Assembly: GCA_002307215.1 (NCBI GenBank)
Contig: DBTU01000035.1
Coordinates: 1-64,000 of the forward strand
DNA: 64,000 nt
Reading direction: 5' to 3'
Source: Lachnoclostridium sp. UBA1308
Lineage (GTDB): Bacteria > Bacillota > Clostridia > Lachnospirales > Lachnospiraceae
The position numbers and the translations under genes were made by a program. Positions 23,995 through 32,544 of the stretch are shown piece by piece. The notes under the pieces were generated by a model. The model saw nothing but the letters and a program-made list of their open reading frames with translations. It made no database searches and was not told where the DNA came from. Positions within the stretch are counted from its first letter, which is position 1. Each line of letters begins with the position of its first letter.

Positions 23995-25692
23995 ATGTCG
24001 GGTGAAACGGAGGAACTGATCACATTTCTCAAACAGATAAATGAATTGCAGGAATCCCGCATCAAAGAGCAGGCGGTAACAATCGACAATCTACGGATTA
24101 TGATTGCGGATCTTCAGGTGACGGTTGCAAATCTGAATGAAACCCTCGATGAGTTCCGCCGAAAGTTCTTTGGTATATCGAGCGAGAAAATATCCGCTTC
24201 TGCCGCAAAGGAAATGCTTGACGCAAAGGAACCGGCAGAAGAACCAAAGATAACAACCGTAACAGAGCATATCAGGACAAGCAAACCTAAATCATCACGA
24301 AAGGACCTCTATGCTTCCTTGCCTATTCGGTATGTGAGGTGTGATGTTCCGGAAGAACAGCGACTTTGCCCTGATTGTGATACTCCTATGGAGCATCTTG
24401 GATATAAGTTTGTACGCGAAGAACTGAATATCATACCCGCTAAGGTGGAAAGAGTCCACTATCTTTCAGAGACAGTTGTCTGTCCGGTCTGTCGCGAGGA
24501 AGGAGATACCACAATCGTTGCTGCAAAGACCCCTACTCCGCTTATGGCACACAGTCCGGCGTCACCATCTATGGTGGCCAATGTCATGTATCAGAAATCT
24601 GGTAATCACATGCCGTTCTATCGGCAACAGGTTGACTGGAAGCAGAAAGGAGTTCCGCTTCCCAGAGAAACCTCTGCAAACTGGTATAATCAGTGTGCAC
24701 TGGAATACCTTCTCCCTGTTTATGATTATCTGCATCAGGAACTCATCAGGCGTGATATCATCCATGTGGATGAGGTTCCGTGCCAGGTACTTCATGAAGA
24801 GGGAAAGGAAGCAACGTCGAAATCCTATATGTGGATCTATCTGAGTGGAACGGATGGAAAACCAGCAATTGTTCTATATGATTATCAGCCTGGCCGTAGT
24901 GGCGATTATCCAATTGAATTTTTATCTGGATATATAGGGATGATACATTGTGATGGATACTCTGCATATGGAATGATACAAGATGTTATCCTTGTATGCT
25001 GTCTAGCTCATTGTCGCCGTAAGTTTTATGAGGCTGTTCCAAAGGAACGGCGTAAAAAGCTGAAGCTTCTGGATATTAATTCCGATCTGGAGATTCCGGA
25101 GCCAAAAGATGGAACTGCACTTGATAGTACCCTTCTCCCTGCTGAAAAAGGAGTTGTATTCTGTAACCGTCTGTTCTTCTTAGAACGAATGTACAAAAAA
25201 CGTTCAGCAGAGGATAGGAAGTCAATGCGCAGGGAACAAGAAACTTCCATTTGGGAAGAATTCTGGAGCTGGATTGATACATTGAATCCCACTGGCGGTA
25301 GTAAGCTCGAGAAAGCAGTAAATTATGCCAATAATCATCATGAAACACTGATGAATTATATGCTGGATGGCAGATGCGAGATTTCTAATAATGCCGCCGA
25401 ACGCCGAGCAAAAACGTATGTTATGGGAAGAAAAAACTTTCTATTTCATGACACAACGGATGGTGCAAAAGCAAGTGCGATTGTTCTCAGTATTATTGAG
25501 ACAGCAAAAGCCAATCATCTGAATATCTTCCAGTATCTTTACACCTTGTTGCTGTACATGCCGGACTACAAAAATGAGCCCGCAGGCATAAACCAGCTAA
25601 TGCCGTGGAGTGAATTCATACGGGAACGATGTTCTGGGGTAATGGATACAGAAACTGAAACACCTGAAAATCGTGGGAGCATACCGATCTAG
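23995..25692 (+). CDS. tnpC: IS66 transposase TnpC
   Basis: 565 residues from the ATG at 23995 (AAAGGCGG upstream). An N-terminal leucine zipper (about 5-60) is followed by a zinc-binding segment (CPDC then CPVC, about 120-165). The DDE catalytic domain has Asp in HVDEVPCQV and Asp in IHCDGYSAYG, and the acidic residue precedes the CEISNNAAERRAKTYVMGRK block. The C-terminal IS66_C motif is FLFHDTTDGAKASAIVLSII. It is full length and appears intact. Confidence 0.96.
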   Translation: MSGETEELITFLKQINELQESRIKEQAVTIDNLRIMIADLQVTVANLNETLDEFRRKFFGISSEKISASAAKEMLDAKEPAEEPKITTVTEHIRTSKPKSSRKDLYASLPIRYVRCDVPEEQRLCPDCDTPMEHLGYKFVREELNIIPAKVERVHYLSETVVCPVCREEGDTTIVAAKTPTPLMAHSPASPSMVANVMYQKSGNHMPFYRQQVDWKQKGVPLPRETSANWYNQCALEYLLPVYDYLHQELIRRDIIHVDEVPCQVLHEEGKEATSKSYMWIYLSGTDGKPAIVLYDYQPGRSGDYPIEFLSGYIGMIHCDGYSAYGMIQDVILVCCLAHCRRKFYEAVPKERRKKLKLLDINSDLEIPEPKDGTALDSTLLPAEKGVVFCNRLFFLERMYKKRSAEDRKSMRREQETSIWEEFWSWIDTLNPTGGSKLEKAVNYANNHHETLMNYMLDGRCEISNNAAERRAKTYVMGRKNFLFHDTTDGAKASAIVLSIIETAKANHLNIFQYLYTLLLYMPDYKNEPAGINQLMPWSEFIRERCSGVMDTETETPENRGSIPI

Positions 25693-25753
25693 TCGGAAAA
25701 ATGCTTCCTGGTTAGAATATCTATCTATAAACGGTAGGTTATTCATCGCTTAC

Positions 25754-25761
25754 GATTTATC
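25754..25761. repeat. IS66 target-site duplication, right copy
   Basis: GATTTATC directly after the right inverted repeat. The following ~260 bp are AT-rich; on the minus strand a short open tail (DKKVDVLIAELIELL...) may be the end of a lost gene. Nothing else recognised there. Confidence 0.92.
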
Positions 25762-26026
25762 TTTATTATTATCAAAACAAAGCATTTGTAGTCGTTAGCA
25801 ATTCAATTAGCTCTGCAATCAAAACATCTACCTTCTTATCACTTTGTACTTTATACTAAATATCTATTAACTACTATAGCTAAATATAAAATTAAATCAC
25901 CATTATTTCGATTTCTTCTTATATTATAATACAAAGAAGTTACTATTACTAGTTTACTCCTTATGTGTTTAATATAATATGGTAATTATCTCTTTCCATT
26001 TTGCAATCTTTAACTGCTGCAAACAC

Positions 26027-26070
26027 AAAAAGCCGGAAATAAGAGTTCTAATCTTATTTCTGGCCTTTTT
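26027..26070. terminator. Terminator hairpin
   Basis: GAAATAAGA (26036-26044) pairs with TCTTATTTC (26052-26060), extended by GCC/GGC and A/T runs; TTTTT follows on plus, and an A-run-derived T tract lies on minus. It probably ends the MarR transcript from the minus strand. Confidence 0.7.
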
Positions 26071-26129
26071 GCAGAACATCTAATATCTGTATTCCACGGG
26101 TTATTTTCAACGATAGAATAATTCATTGC

Positions 26130-26651
26130 TTATTCGTCTTCCGGTTTATGCGGTCCTTGGGAGGGCTTGCCCATATGTCCACCGCGCGTCCACCAATCGC
26201 GTTCCTCGTCATCTACTTCCACACCAATTTTGATTTCGATAGCCGCGATGATACGATCGAGATAATCTGCAAATGCCTTTTGCTCCTCCTCTGATAGACA
26301 AGCGAAAATATCGTCGGGATTCCACTCCTGCTGTTGTTCATTTTTACCTTTCTGGGTCAGCTTCACAAGCATCACGCGCTTGTCGGCTTCGGAGGGCTCA
26401 CGGGTGATATAGCCGCTCTTTTCCATCTTTGCAAGAAGCTCATTGAGCGAGGAAATACGAATGCCCAACAGGTAAGATAAATCTTTTGTTGAAATGCCAT
26501 CCTGCATTTTGAGGATTGCTAGGATTCGCCCTTGTCCGCGTGTCGTGTCGGCCATCGGCCCGCCTTCGAGGTGGTCGCGCATATGAAGTTTGTGCCGCAG
26601 CCACTGGAGCCGTGAGAGTTTTTCAAAGAGTTCGTTATTCATTTCGTTCAT
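26130..26651 (-). CDS. MarR-family transcriptional regulator
   Basis: 173 residues from the ATG at 26651 (AAAGGGG upstream; the ATG six codons earlier overlaps that site). A winged helix spans about 40-110 (GQGRILAILKMQDGISTKDL, IRISSLNELLAKMEKSGYI, DKRVMLVKLTQKG). The C-terminal tail is rich in Gly, Pro and His (WWTRGGHMGKPSQGPHKPED). No transporter or enzyme target is adjacent. Four GGTACC-centred repeats surround its promoter, one inside the -35/-10 spacer, so it is very likely autorepressed. Confidence 0.93.
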   Translation of the reverse strand: MNEMNNELFEKLSRLQWLRHKLHMRDHLEGGPMADTTRGQGRILAILKMQDGISTKDLSYLLGIRISSLNELLAKMEKSGYITREPSEADKRVMLVKLTQKGKNEQQQEWNPDDIFACLSEEEQKAFADYLDRIIAAIEIKIGVEVDDEERDWWTRGGHMGKPSQGPHKPEDE

Positions 26652-26689
26652 AAGGAATGCCCCTTTCATTTTAAGCCGCTACTGTTTGT

Positions 26690-26774
26690 ACCGGTACCGT
26701 TTATACAGGTACCGTATGAACATGATTATAACGGTACCTGTATAATTTGTCAAGCGGTTTTTTACAGGTACCGT
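26690..26774 (-). promoter_or_regulatory. MarR promoter with four GGTACC operators
   Basis: Minus-strand promoter: TTGACA (26747-26752), 17-bp spacer, TATAAT (26724-26729). Repeats around GGTACC cores are at 26690-26700 (ACCGGTACCGT), 26705-26715 (ACAGGTACCGT), 26731-26741 (ACGGTACCTGT, within the spacer) and 26764-26774 (ACAGGTACCGT, just upstream of -35). Confidence 0.82.
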
Positions 26775-26862
26775 AAAGATACTTTGTCTTTGTTGCAAAT
26801 CCACTTGGCTAGTGATCCAACTATAATGTTTTACTTAATAAATAAAATATTTAATTTTGTAT

Positions 26863-26923
26863 TTGACAAACAAAGTTGTCATGCATATAATAGAATCAGA
26901 ACATATGACAAATATAGTTGTCA
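26863..26923 (+). promoter_or_regulatory. Promoter of Xre regulator with two identical operators
   Basis: TTGACA (26863-26868), 17-bp spacer, TATAAT (26886-26891). Two perfect inverted repeats TGACAA-N6-TTGTCA lie at 26864-26881 (overlapping -35 and spacer) and 26906-26923 (just downstream of the start). This arrangement suits autorepression by the downstream Cro/CI-type protein. Confidence 0.85.
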
Positions 26924-26954
26924 TATTGCCAACATTAATTGTCAGGAGTATCCA

Positions 26955-27173
26955 ATGCCCTTATACAATCGTTTGAAAGAACATCGTGTTAAAATTAACG
27001 TAAATCAATTTGAGATGGGACAGTTGGTAGGTGTGTCCCGACAAACAATCAGTCTAATTGAGCGCGGGGATTATTCCCCATCCATTACCCTGGCATTAAA
27101 AATAGCCAAGATACTGGGGGTAACTGTAGAAGATATATTTAGCTATGAGGAGGATCAGCAAGATGAACAGTGA
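26955..27173 (+). CDS. Cro/CI-type helix-turn-helix regulator (YgzD/Xre-like)
   Basis: 72 residues from the ATG at 26955 (CAGGAG upstream). It is a single HTH_3 domain: NRLKEHRVKINVNQFEMGQ, VGVSRQTISLIERGDYSPSI, ALKIAKILGVTVEDIF. Regulators of this size commonly sit before a small membrane protein and autorepress. The next gene overlaps it by 11 bp and encodes such a membrane protein. Confidence 0.93.
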   Translation: MPLYNRLKEHRVKINVNQFEMGQLVGVSRQTISLIERGDYSPSITLALKIAKILGVTVEDIFSYEEDQQDEQ

Positions 27174-27318
27174 TGTAACAAAAAGAATTAAAGAGGATGA
27201 CCGACGTGCTTTTGACAATTTTATGATTGTACTGATTTGTGCCGGCTTTGTCGGAATTGTTTTAGGTATAGTGACCCGTATTTTATCGGGAAGGCTGCCC
27301 CTGTTGGGGCACAATTAA
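27163..27318 (+). CDS. Small single-TM protein paired with the Xre regulator
   Basis: 51 residues starting at the ATG at 27163, inside the end of the regulator gene, with GAGGAGGAT upstream. A charged N-terminus (TKRIKEDDRRAFDNF) is followed by one membrane helix (MIVLICAGFVGIVLGIVTRI) and a short end LPLLGHN. The layout resembles the N-terminal part of larger multi-TM partners of such regulators, so it may be truncated. A strong terminator follows immediately. Confidence 0.7.
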   Translation: MNSDVTKRIKEDDRRAFDNFMIVLICAGFVGIVLGIVTRILSGRLPLLGHN

Positions 27319-27345
27319 GGGGCGGCTAATGACACGCCGCCCCTT
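27306..27345 (+). repeat. Left copy of a 39-40-bp direct repeat (contains terminator)
   Basis: It begins GGGGCACAATTAAGG and ends GACACGCCGCCCCTT. AAGGGGCGGC (27317-27326) pairs with GCCGCCCCTT (27336-27345), a terminator for the Xre operon. A near-identical copy, with three differences, lies at 30508-30546, so the pair flanks the AT-rich protease cassette. Confidence 0.82.
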
Positions 27346-27389
27346 GCAAAAAGCTCCTTTTTACTAATTAAGTATGTAATACATGATTA

Positions 27390-28574
27390 TTAAGATATAC
27401 TTCCGTTAGAAGAAACATAAAACTTAAGATAACTTGCTACATATGGACAATCATATACTAAATGCTTCATTACGGGAAGTGTTCCCCATTTGGACTGAAC
27501 TTTATAAGTTGTAATATTTGTATAAGATACTACTACAGCCGAGTGACTAGCTACTGTATATGAATAATCTGTATAGTAAATCAATTTATAACTGGAACCA
27601 GCATATACTGGATTCTGTCCTACATATGATGCAGAACCATCCGAAATAAATGCTAATGGATTATCAACCCATCTCAAGGATAAGTTTGACAAAGGAACCC
27701 CATAAAAGAACCAAGCATAAAAATGACAATTATACCGTTGTGTAGCTTCGCTTATAAATTCTGCATTGGGATAGGCAGCTAAACATGAATTTTTTAACGA
27801 TGTTTTTACTGAATCCGAATAATCAGTATCTGCCGTAAAATTATAAGCAGTTATTCCAGTTCTATTAGGCGTATATACCGTACATGTTGTATAATTTGCA
27901 CTTACTGTAGAATCACTACTACTTGATTCGGCTTTTCCCAAATCAGGCGTTTCAACTATTTCACCTATGTTTTCAAAATTATCACTTAATACATCATAAA
28001 ACACATCTTCGAATCCACTGTAATATTTATCATTACATTTTTGGTTGAATTTGTTTGCTAATGTACTATTATATTTATCACTTTGTTGTTTAGATAATTC
28101 ACAAGCAAAATCTGTCTGTCCTAATATTATTTCACAAAGCATAGACTTAAAAACAGAGTTTAAATTATCATCTAATTTCATATTACTATATAATTCTAAT
28201 GTAACTTTTCCTAAATCTTTTCGTGAAAATAACTCCTTTGCTCCGTTATATTCAGAAATAAATGCTTCTACTCCTTTTTGATATGAATCATATGCCAGAA
28301 TATCAATAAAAAAAGGATTAGTTGTTACATCATCAATTAAATCTACTGTGGAAATATTTTTTAATTCGTTTTGACTCAATTGACATAATTCTAATCTTTG
28401 TGGACGGTCACTGTTTTTCCATGTCAATGAATTCGTAATAATATAACGAGATCCATACTCCCCGGTGCTTTTTGCACTGGAAATCACATAATTTGATGAT
28501 AATAAGGATGTTATTATTAATGTCATAACTACTATTTTCAATAATTTACTATTTATATTTTTGATTAATCTCAT
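27390..28574 (-). CDS. Secreted putative cysteine peptidase/amidase-like protein (NCHxYAW type)
   Basis: 394 residues from the ATG at 28574 (GGGAG upstream). A signal peptide (about 1-36) is followed by a poorly conserved region and a Ser-rich linker (SSSSD near 220). The C-terminal domain has YNCHFYAW (Cys283, His284), a second His in ASHSAVVVSY (His344), then SKWG and YDCPY. The Cys...His order and small hydrophobic flanks recall the NlpC/P60-CHAP or transglutaminase-like fold, with Cys283 as nucleophile and His344 as base; this is inference. It follows the subtilase gene by 27 bp and is very AT-rich. Confidence 0.65.
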   Translation of the reverse strand: MRLIKNINSKLLKIVVMTLIITSLLSSNYVISSAKSTGEYGSRYIITNSLTWKNSDRPQRLELCQLSQNELKNISTVDLIDDVTTNPFFIDILAYDSYQKGVEAFISEYNGAKELFSRKDLGKVTLELYSNMKLDDNLNSVFKSMLCEIILGQTDFACELSKQQSDKYNSTLANKFNQKCNDKYYSGFEDVFYDVLSDNFENIGEIVETPDLGKAESSSSDSTVSANYTTCTVYTPNRTGITAYNFTADTDYSDSVKTSLKNSCLAAYPNAEFISEATQRYNCHFYAWFFYGVPLSNLSLRWVDNPLAFISDGSASYVGQNPVYAGSSYKLIYYTDYSYTVASHSAVVVSYTNITTYKVQSKWGTLPVMKHLVYDCPYVASYLKFYVSSNGSIS

Positions 28575-28601
28575 ATAATGTCTCCCTTTCCTTTCATCCA
28601 T

Positions 28602-29756
28602 TTATGAATTGTTTTGGAATATTTTTTGCTCATAATAAATTGCATTACTTGCATCAAGAATACCTTCTGTTTTAACTTTTCCTTTTAAATATTTAAGTTT
28701 TTTTGAACTATTGCAAATAATTTCTTTTATTTGGGTTGCATTAATATTATCAAATTGTGAAAATAGTAATGCAGATACACCGGTAACAAAAGGCGTAGCC
28801 ATAGATGAACCTGTTTCATAGCTAAATTTGTTGTTACAAATAGTACTAAAGATGCATGTTCCCGGTGCAGCAATATCAACGCTTTTTGTTCCATAATTGG
28901 ATTCTTTATTTAAAACACCATCAAATTGTAGATTAGCAACAGAAATGACATTATCAAAATTATATGATGCAGGATAAACGGGATACTTGTCAATATTCAG
29001 TCCCCATTTAGTATTATTACCAGCGGATACTACAAATAACATTGTCGAGTCTTTGATTGTTTTTCTAAAATCCTTATTATCTACATTTAAACTAAAACTC
29101 ATATTACAAACTTTAGCACCCATTTTTTCTGCATATTGAATTGCAGAAATTACATCTTCAATTTTACCCTGCATATTTGTTCCTTGTAGAACTTTTAATG
29201 ACATAATTTTTACATTAGCTACTCCTGTTACCCCTATTATGCCTTCTGAATTGTATTCCGCCGCAATAATACCAGCACAATGAGTTCCGTGATTATTTTC
29301 TTCGATATATTTACCTGATAAAATCTTGTTAGAAGAATCACAAAAATTCCAACCATAAATGTCATCTATAAAACCATTCTTATCATTATCAATTCCGTCA
29401 TCAGCAATTTCATTATTATTAATCCACATTCTATTTGATAATTCAAAATGAGAGTAATCAACGCCAGTATCTATTAGGGCAACAATAACCGTACTATCAC
29501 TTTTATGTATTGTTTTCCAAGCATCTTTGATATTAATATCAATACCTTTTACAAAACTCGTTGTTCCTTTTAATGAATTGGTATTAACATCTTTACATAA
29601 TCCATCATTATATAATCCCCATTGTAAGTTAAACAATTTTTCTTTACTTAATGAATTAGTAATATCAAATTCAACACCAAAAGAAATATCACTATGATCA
29701 TGATTTATAAGAAGAAACATGAAAATAACAATAGAAATACATTTCCTCTTAAACAT
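28602..29756 (-). CDS. Secreted subtilisin-like serine protease (S8 family)
   Basis: 384 residues from the ATG at 29756 (AAAGGAGGA directly upstream). A signal peptide covers about 1-27. The S8 catalytic triad is complete: Asp96 (ALIDTGVDYSH), His156 (NNHGTHCAG) and Ser318 (GSSMATPF), with oxyanion Asn in VVSAGNNT. The N-terminal propeptide is short. It heads a two-gene operon with the putative cysteine peptidase. The promoter on the minus strand is TTGACA then TAATAT near 29830-29858. Codon use is more AT-rich than the housekeeping genes around it, suggesting transfer. Confidence 0.95.
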   Translation of the reverse strand: MFKRKCISIVIFMFLLINHDHSDISFGVEFDITNSLSKEKLFNLQWGLYNDGLCKDVNTNSLKGTTSFVKGIDINIKDAWKTIHKSDSTVIVALIDTGVDYSHFELSNRMWINNNEIADDGIDNDKNGFIDDIYGWNFCDSSNKILSGKYIEENNHGTHCAGIIAAEYNSEGIIGVTGVANVKIMSLKVLQGTNMQGKIEDVISAIQYAEKMGAKVCNMSFSLNVDNKDFRKTIKDSTMLFVVSAGNNTKWGLNIDKYPVYPASYNFDNVISVANLQFDGVLNKESNYGTKSVDIAAPGTCIFSTICNNKFSYETGSSMATPFVTGVSALLFSQFDNINATQIKEIICNSSKKLKYLKGKVKTEGILDASNAIYYEQKIFQNNS

Positions 29757-29921
29757 TATTCCTCCTTTCAGTTTTATAAAAATAAGCTTATAAATAAAAG
29801 ATGACATTAATATACTATTCCTAATAACATTTACATATTATTCCCTTTTTTATCATTTGTCAACATTTTTTTCCATTTTTGTAAATAGTTATAATTATTA
29901 TCCTTATTATGGTATTTAAAG

Positions 29922-29951
29922 TTGACAATGGTGTATTTATTGTTTTATAAT
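29922..29951 (+). promoter_or_regulatory. Promoter of the lipoprotein gene
   Basis: TTGACA (29922-29927), 18-bp spacer, TATAAT (29946-29951). It is divergent from the subtilase promoter. Confidence 0.65.
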
Positions 29952-29995
29952 AAAATTACGATAAAGTGAAGAGGAAGCTGGGAGGGTATATTACG

Positions 29996-30406
29996 ATGAA
30001 AAAGAAATTTTTATTAATTATTATTAGTATTCTTTTTATTGGCATTTCCGGATGTTTTAAACATAATTCCTATTTTAAAATTGAAAATGCAGATAGCGTT
30101 ACCATTTTTCATGGAGCAAGCAGTTACGTGTTTGTTAGTACAGATAAGGAAATTATTAAATTGATATCAAAAAATCTTAATGACTTAAGTTTCAAAAAGA
30201 CTAATGCACAGATGAATGCCTTTTCAATGTTTACAATAAACATTTCAAATGACAAGGGATCATTAGCACAACTTTCAGTCGATGAAAAAGGTGTGTTTTA
30301 TATTGATGATACAGCAGACTGCTATAAGGTTAATTCAGGTGAATTTGATTATGATTATATCCAAGATATATATATGAAAGGTGAACAGAAGGAACTCAAG
30401 AAGTAA
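29996..30406 (+). CDS. Small lipoprotein of unknown function
   Basis: 136 residues from the ATG at 29996 (GGGAGGG upstream). A lipoprotein signal ends in GISGC (lipobox, Cys at about 20), so the mature protein is anchored to the outer face of the membrane. The mature part has DSVTIFHGASSYVFVSTDKE and a later strand-rich stretch. It is unrecognised. Its divergent position from the secreted protease operon suggests a linked role, such as immunity or a chaperone, but nothing in the sequence shows it. Confidence 0.75.
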   Translation: MKKKFLLIIISILFIGISGCFKHNSYFKIENADSVTIFHGASSYVFVSTDKEIIKLISKNLNDLSFKKTNAQMNAFSMFTINISNDKGSLAQLSVDEKGVFYIDDTADCYKVNSGEFDYDYIQDIYMKGEQKELKK

Positions 30407-30507
30407 ACATATACTGTCATTAGATAAAGGACCTACCCACTGTCCTGTTATACTTGAACCCACACGATATCCAATGATTATATCTGAAAATCCGGAGAAA
30501 GCCTGCC

Positions 30508-30546
30508 GGGGCATAATTAAGGGCGACTAATGACACGCCGCCCCTT
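30508..30546. repeat. Right copy of the 39-40-bp direct repeat
   Basis: GGGGCATAATTAAGG then GACACGCCGCCCCTT, differing from the copy at 27306-27345 by two substitutions and one missing G. Just before it, GGAGAAAGCCTGCC resembles the 3' end of the small TM gene, so it may be the relic of a second copy of that gene's end and terminator. Confidence 0.78.
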
Positions 30547-30565
30547 TGGTCTTACTATTCGCTAT

Positions 30566-31405
30566 CTATTCTTCATTTAATTTGTAACTGGTTGATGCAA
30601 TGGGATAAGCCTTAACAAAAGACTTTGTTTTAAATTCCGCGTCCCTGGTATGACCATCGAAATCCTTAGTGCTCTTAAGAAAGTAATCGTACCTTATAAT
30701 CTGTTCCCCTGTATTCGTAATCGGATCGTCCCAAGTCAGGTCAATATTATACCATTTGCCGTCCACCTTTACTAAATTCCAGGAGTGGGGGCCTCCGCCT
30801 GCCGTTCCTGTAATCATTCTGCATTCAAGCCCGGCATCTGTAAACAGACGGTATGCAGCCTCCGCGTATCCCTCGCATACAGCGAACTTATCTATTAATG
30901 CATTATACGCCGTATGCTTCTCTAGGGTCTCATCATAACTGACCCTTCCTATAATATAATCATGAATTGCCTTGACCTTTACATAGTCAGTAGCATCTTC
31001 AAGATTCAATTTCAATAACACACTATCTATCTTTACATCCAGCTTCAGCTCTTGCTTTGAGGTTGTATCATATTTTGCAGTAAAGGTAAGGGTTGCCATA
31101 GTACCTAATTTACTGTGTTTCCAGCTTTGACTCCAGCTTTTTACTGAAAAGTTTAGATAATCTGCATCCTTGGAGGTACTTTTATCATCCAGTGCCATAA
31201 CGACGCTAAACAGCTCTGTGTCGGTTCCGATCGCATTCATTATCTTCCTATCCATTGTGATCGTAAAACTAGAATTGCGTGCCAAAAGATTATCTTTGAT
31301 AACCTGATAGATATCTTCCTTTGTTTTATATGTCTGCGCACTGGCTTCCACCGGTACTCCCATAAATGATAAAATCAGTACACAAATTAATATTTTTTTT
31401 GCCAT
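30566..31405 (-). CDS. Secreted transglutaminase-like domain protein
   Basis: 279 residues from the ATG at 31405 (GGAGGGGG upstream). A signal peptide covers about 1-24 (KKILICVLILSFMGVPVEASA). A transglutaminase-like/papain-like core follows: Cys177 (FAVCEGYAEAA), His207 (GGGPHSWNLVKVDGKWYNID), and Asp222 (IDLTWDDP). Such bacterial proteins are exported peptidases or cell-wall-associated amidases. It is transcribed alone, toward the protease cassette. Confidence 0.9.
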   Translation of the reverse strand: MAKKILICVLILSFMGVPVEASAQTYKTKEDIYQVIKDNLLARNSSFTITMDRKIMNAIGTDTELFSVVMALDDKSTSKDADYLNFSVKSWSQSWKHSKLGTMATLTFTAKYDTTSKQELKLDVKIDSVLLKLNLEDATDYVKVKAIHDYIIGRVSYDETLEKHTAYNALIDKFAVCEGYAEAAYRLFTDAGLECRMITGTAGGGPHSWNLVKVDGKWYNIDLTWDDPITNTGEQIIRYDYFLKSTKDFDGHTRDAEFKTKSFVKAYPIASTSYKLNEE

Positions 31406-31554
31406 TCGCCCAAGCCCCCTCCTAATACACAAAAGAAACTCTGTCCCCATTTGCTGCATAAACCTTCAAAATGTGATCTGAATATGCTCTAATATATTAG
31501 ATTCTATCTGGAACGACAGCTTAAGTCAATAGGAAACCACAGGAGATTATAGCC

Positions 31555-32544
31555 TTAGGAGTGGACTATCAGGGGTATCTCCCCTAATAAATCCTGATAT
31601 GTAAGAAACCCATAAGCTGTATCCGCTTTCTTCACGGCATTTATGATTGCCTGCTCTACAGCCCTTACAGCCAGTATGGCAACCGCATCTATATTCGCTT
31701 CCACTTTACCTGATGCCATCGTAAAAATGGCATCTCCGTCAAAAATAGTATGTGCCGGACGTACTACCCGCGCAATTCCATTATGTGACACACTTGCCAG
31801 CTTATTCGCCTGTGGCTTTGTAAGCACCGCATTGGTAATCACTGCCCCTATAATTGTATTGCCGCTGAAGAAATCCACTTTGTTTTCATAGCTCCCAAGA
31901 ATAAGCTTCTCACTGTCTGCAAGTGATTTTTTGTCCTTACTTAGCGTTCCTGCAATTAACCGGTTCACACTCGGGTCGTAAATATCTCCAACACAATTGA
32001 CAGCCATTATGGCCCCGACCTGAAGTTCGCCTGCCTGAAAACAGGCCATGCCAAGTCCACCCTTCATCGCAAAGACTTCTCCTTTTGCCTTGCCGATGGT
32101 TGCGCCGGTTCCGGCTCCAAAGTTACCCTCTCTCGGATTCTCTAGGTAAGCATTCTTGCAGGCCTCGTAGCCCATCTGCTGATCCGGCCTGATACGGTAA
32201 TCACCACATTTTAAATCAAACAAAATTGCACCGCAGACAATCGGTACCTTCGTTACTGCCACCTCTCGGCCAATTCCCCTCTCTTCCAGAAACTTCATCG
32301 CTCCGCCTGCAGCGTCCAGACCGAAAGCACTTCCTCCCGCAAGCATTACTGCATGGATGCTCTGCCGCAGATTATCCGAACTAAGGGCATCTGTCTCTCT
32401 TGTACCGGGGGATCCCCCTCTGATATCAACTCCGGCTACTGCACCCTCCTCGCAGATAATCACGGTACATCCTGTGCCGGCTTCCTTATTCTGCGCATTG
32501 CCAATATGAAATTCCTTTAAATTTGTGATTCCTATTTTCTTCAT
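31555..32544 (-). CDS. P1 family peptidase (DmpA/BapA-type aminopeptidase)
   Basis: 329 residues. The N-terminal TGCTVIICEEGAVAGVDIRG and SPGTRETDAL, the hallmark HAVMLAGGSAFGLDAAGG, and the C-terminal block with AVLTKPQANKLASVSHNGIA identify the S58/P1 family. Members of this Ntn-like family self-process and act as aminopeptidases or D-amino-acid/beta-aminopeptidases. The start overlaps the stop of the upstream CoaC gene by 4 bp (ATGA), so the two are translationally coupled. Confidence 0.93.
   Translation of the reverse strand: MKKIGITNLKEFHIGNAQNKEAGTGCTVIICEEGAVAGVDIRGGSPGTRETDALSSDNLRQSIHAVMLAGGSAFGLDAAGGAMKFLEERGIGREVAVTKVPIVCGAILFDLKCGDYRIRPDQQMGYEACKNAYLENPREGNFGAGTGATIGKAKGEVFAMKGGLGMACFQAGELQVGAIMAVNCVGDIYDPSVNRLIAGTLSKDKKSLADSEKLILGSYENKVDFFSGNTIIGAVITNAVLTKPQANKLASVSHNGIARVVRPAHTIFDGDAIFTMASGKVEANIDAVAILAVRAVEQAIINAVKKADTAYGFLTYQDLLGEIPLIVHS

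Larger units (their letters stand above)
22747..25753 (+). mobile_element. Complete IS66-family insertion sequence (3007 bp)
   Basis: Terminal inverted repeats: left end (22747-22769) GTAAGCGATGAATAACCCACC, right end (25731-25753) its complement with one mismatch over about 22 bp. It is flanked by the perfect 8-bp duplication GATTTATC. It carries the three expected genes in order (tnpA, tnpB, tnpC). Intact ends, the perfect duplication and a full-length tnpC suggest a recent insertion, although tnpA has a frameshifting duplication. Confidence 0.95.
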
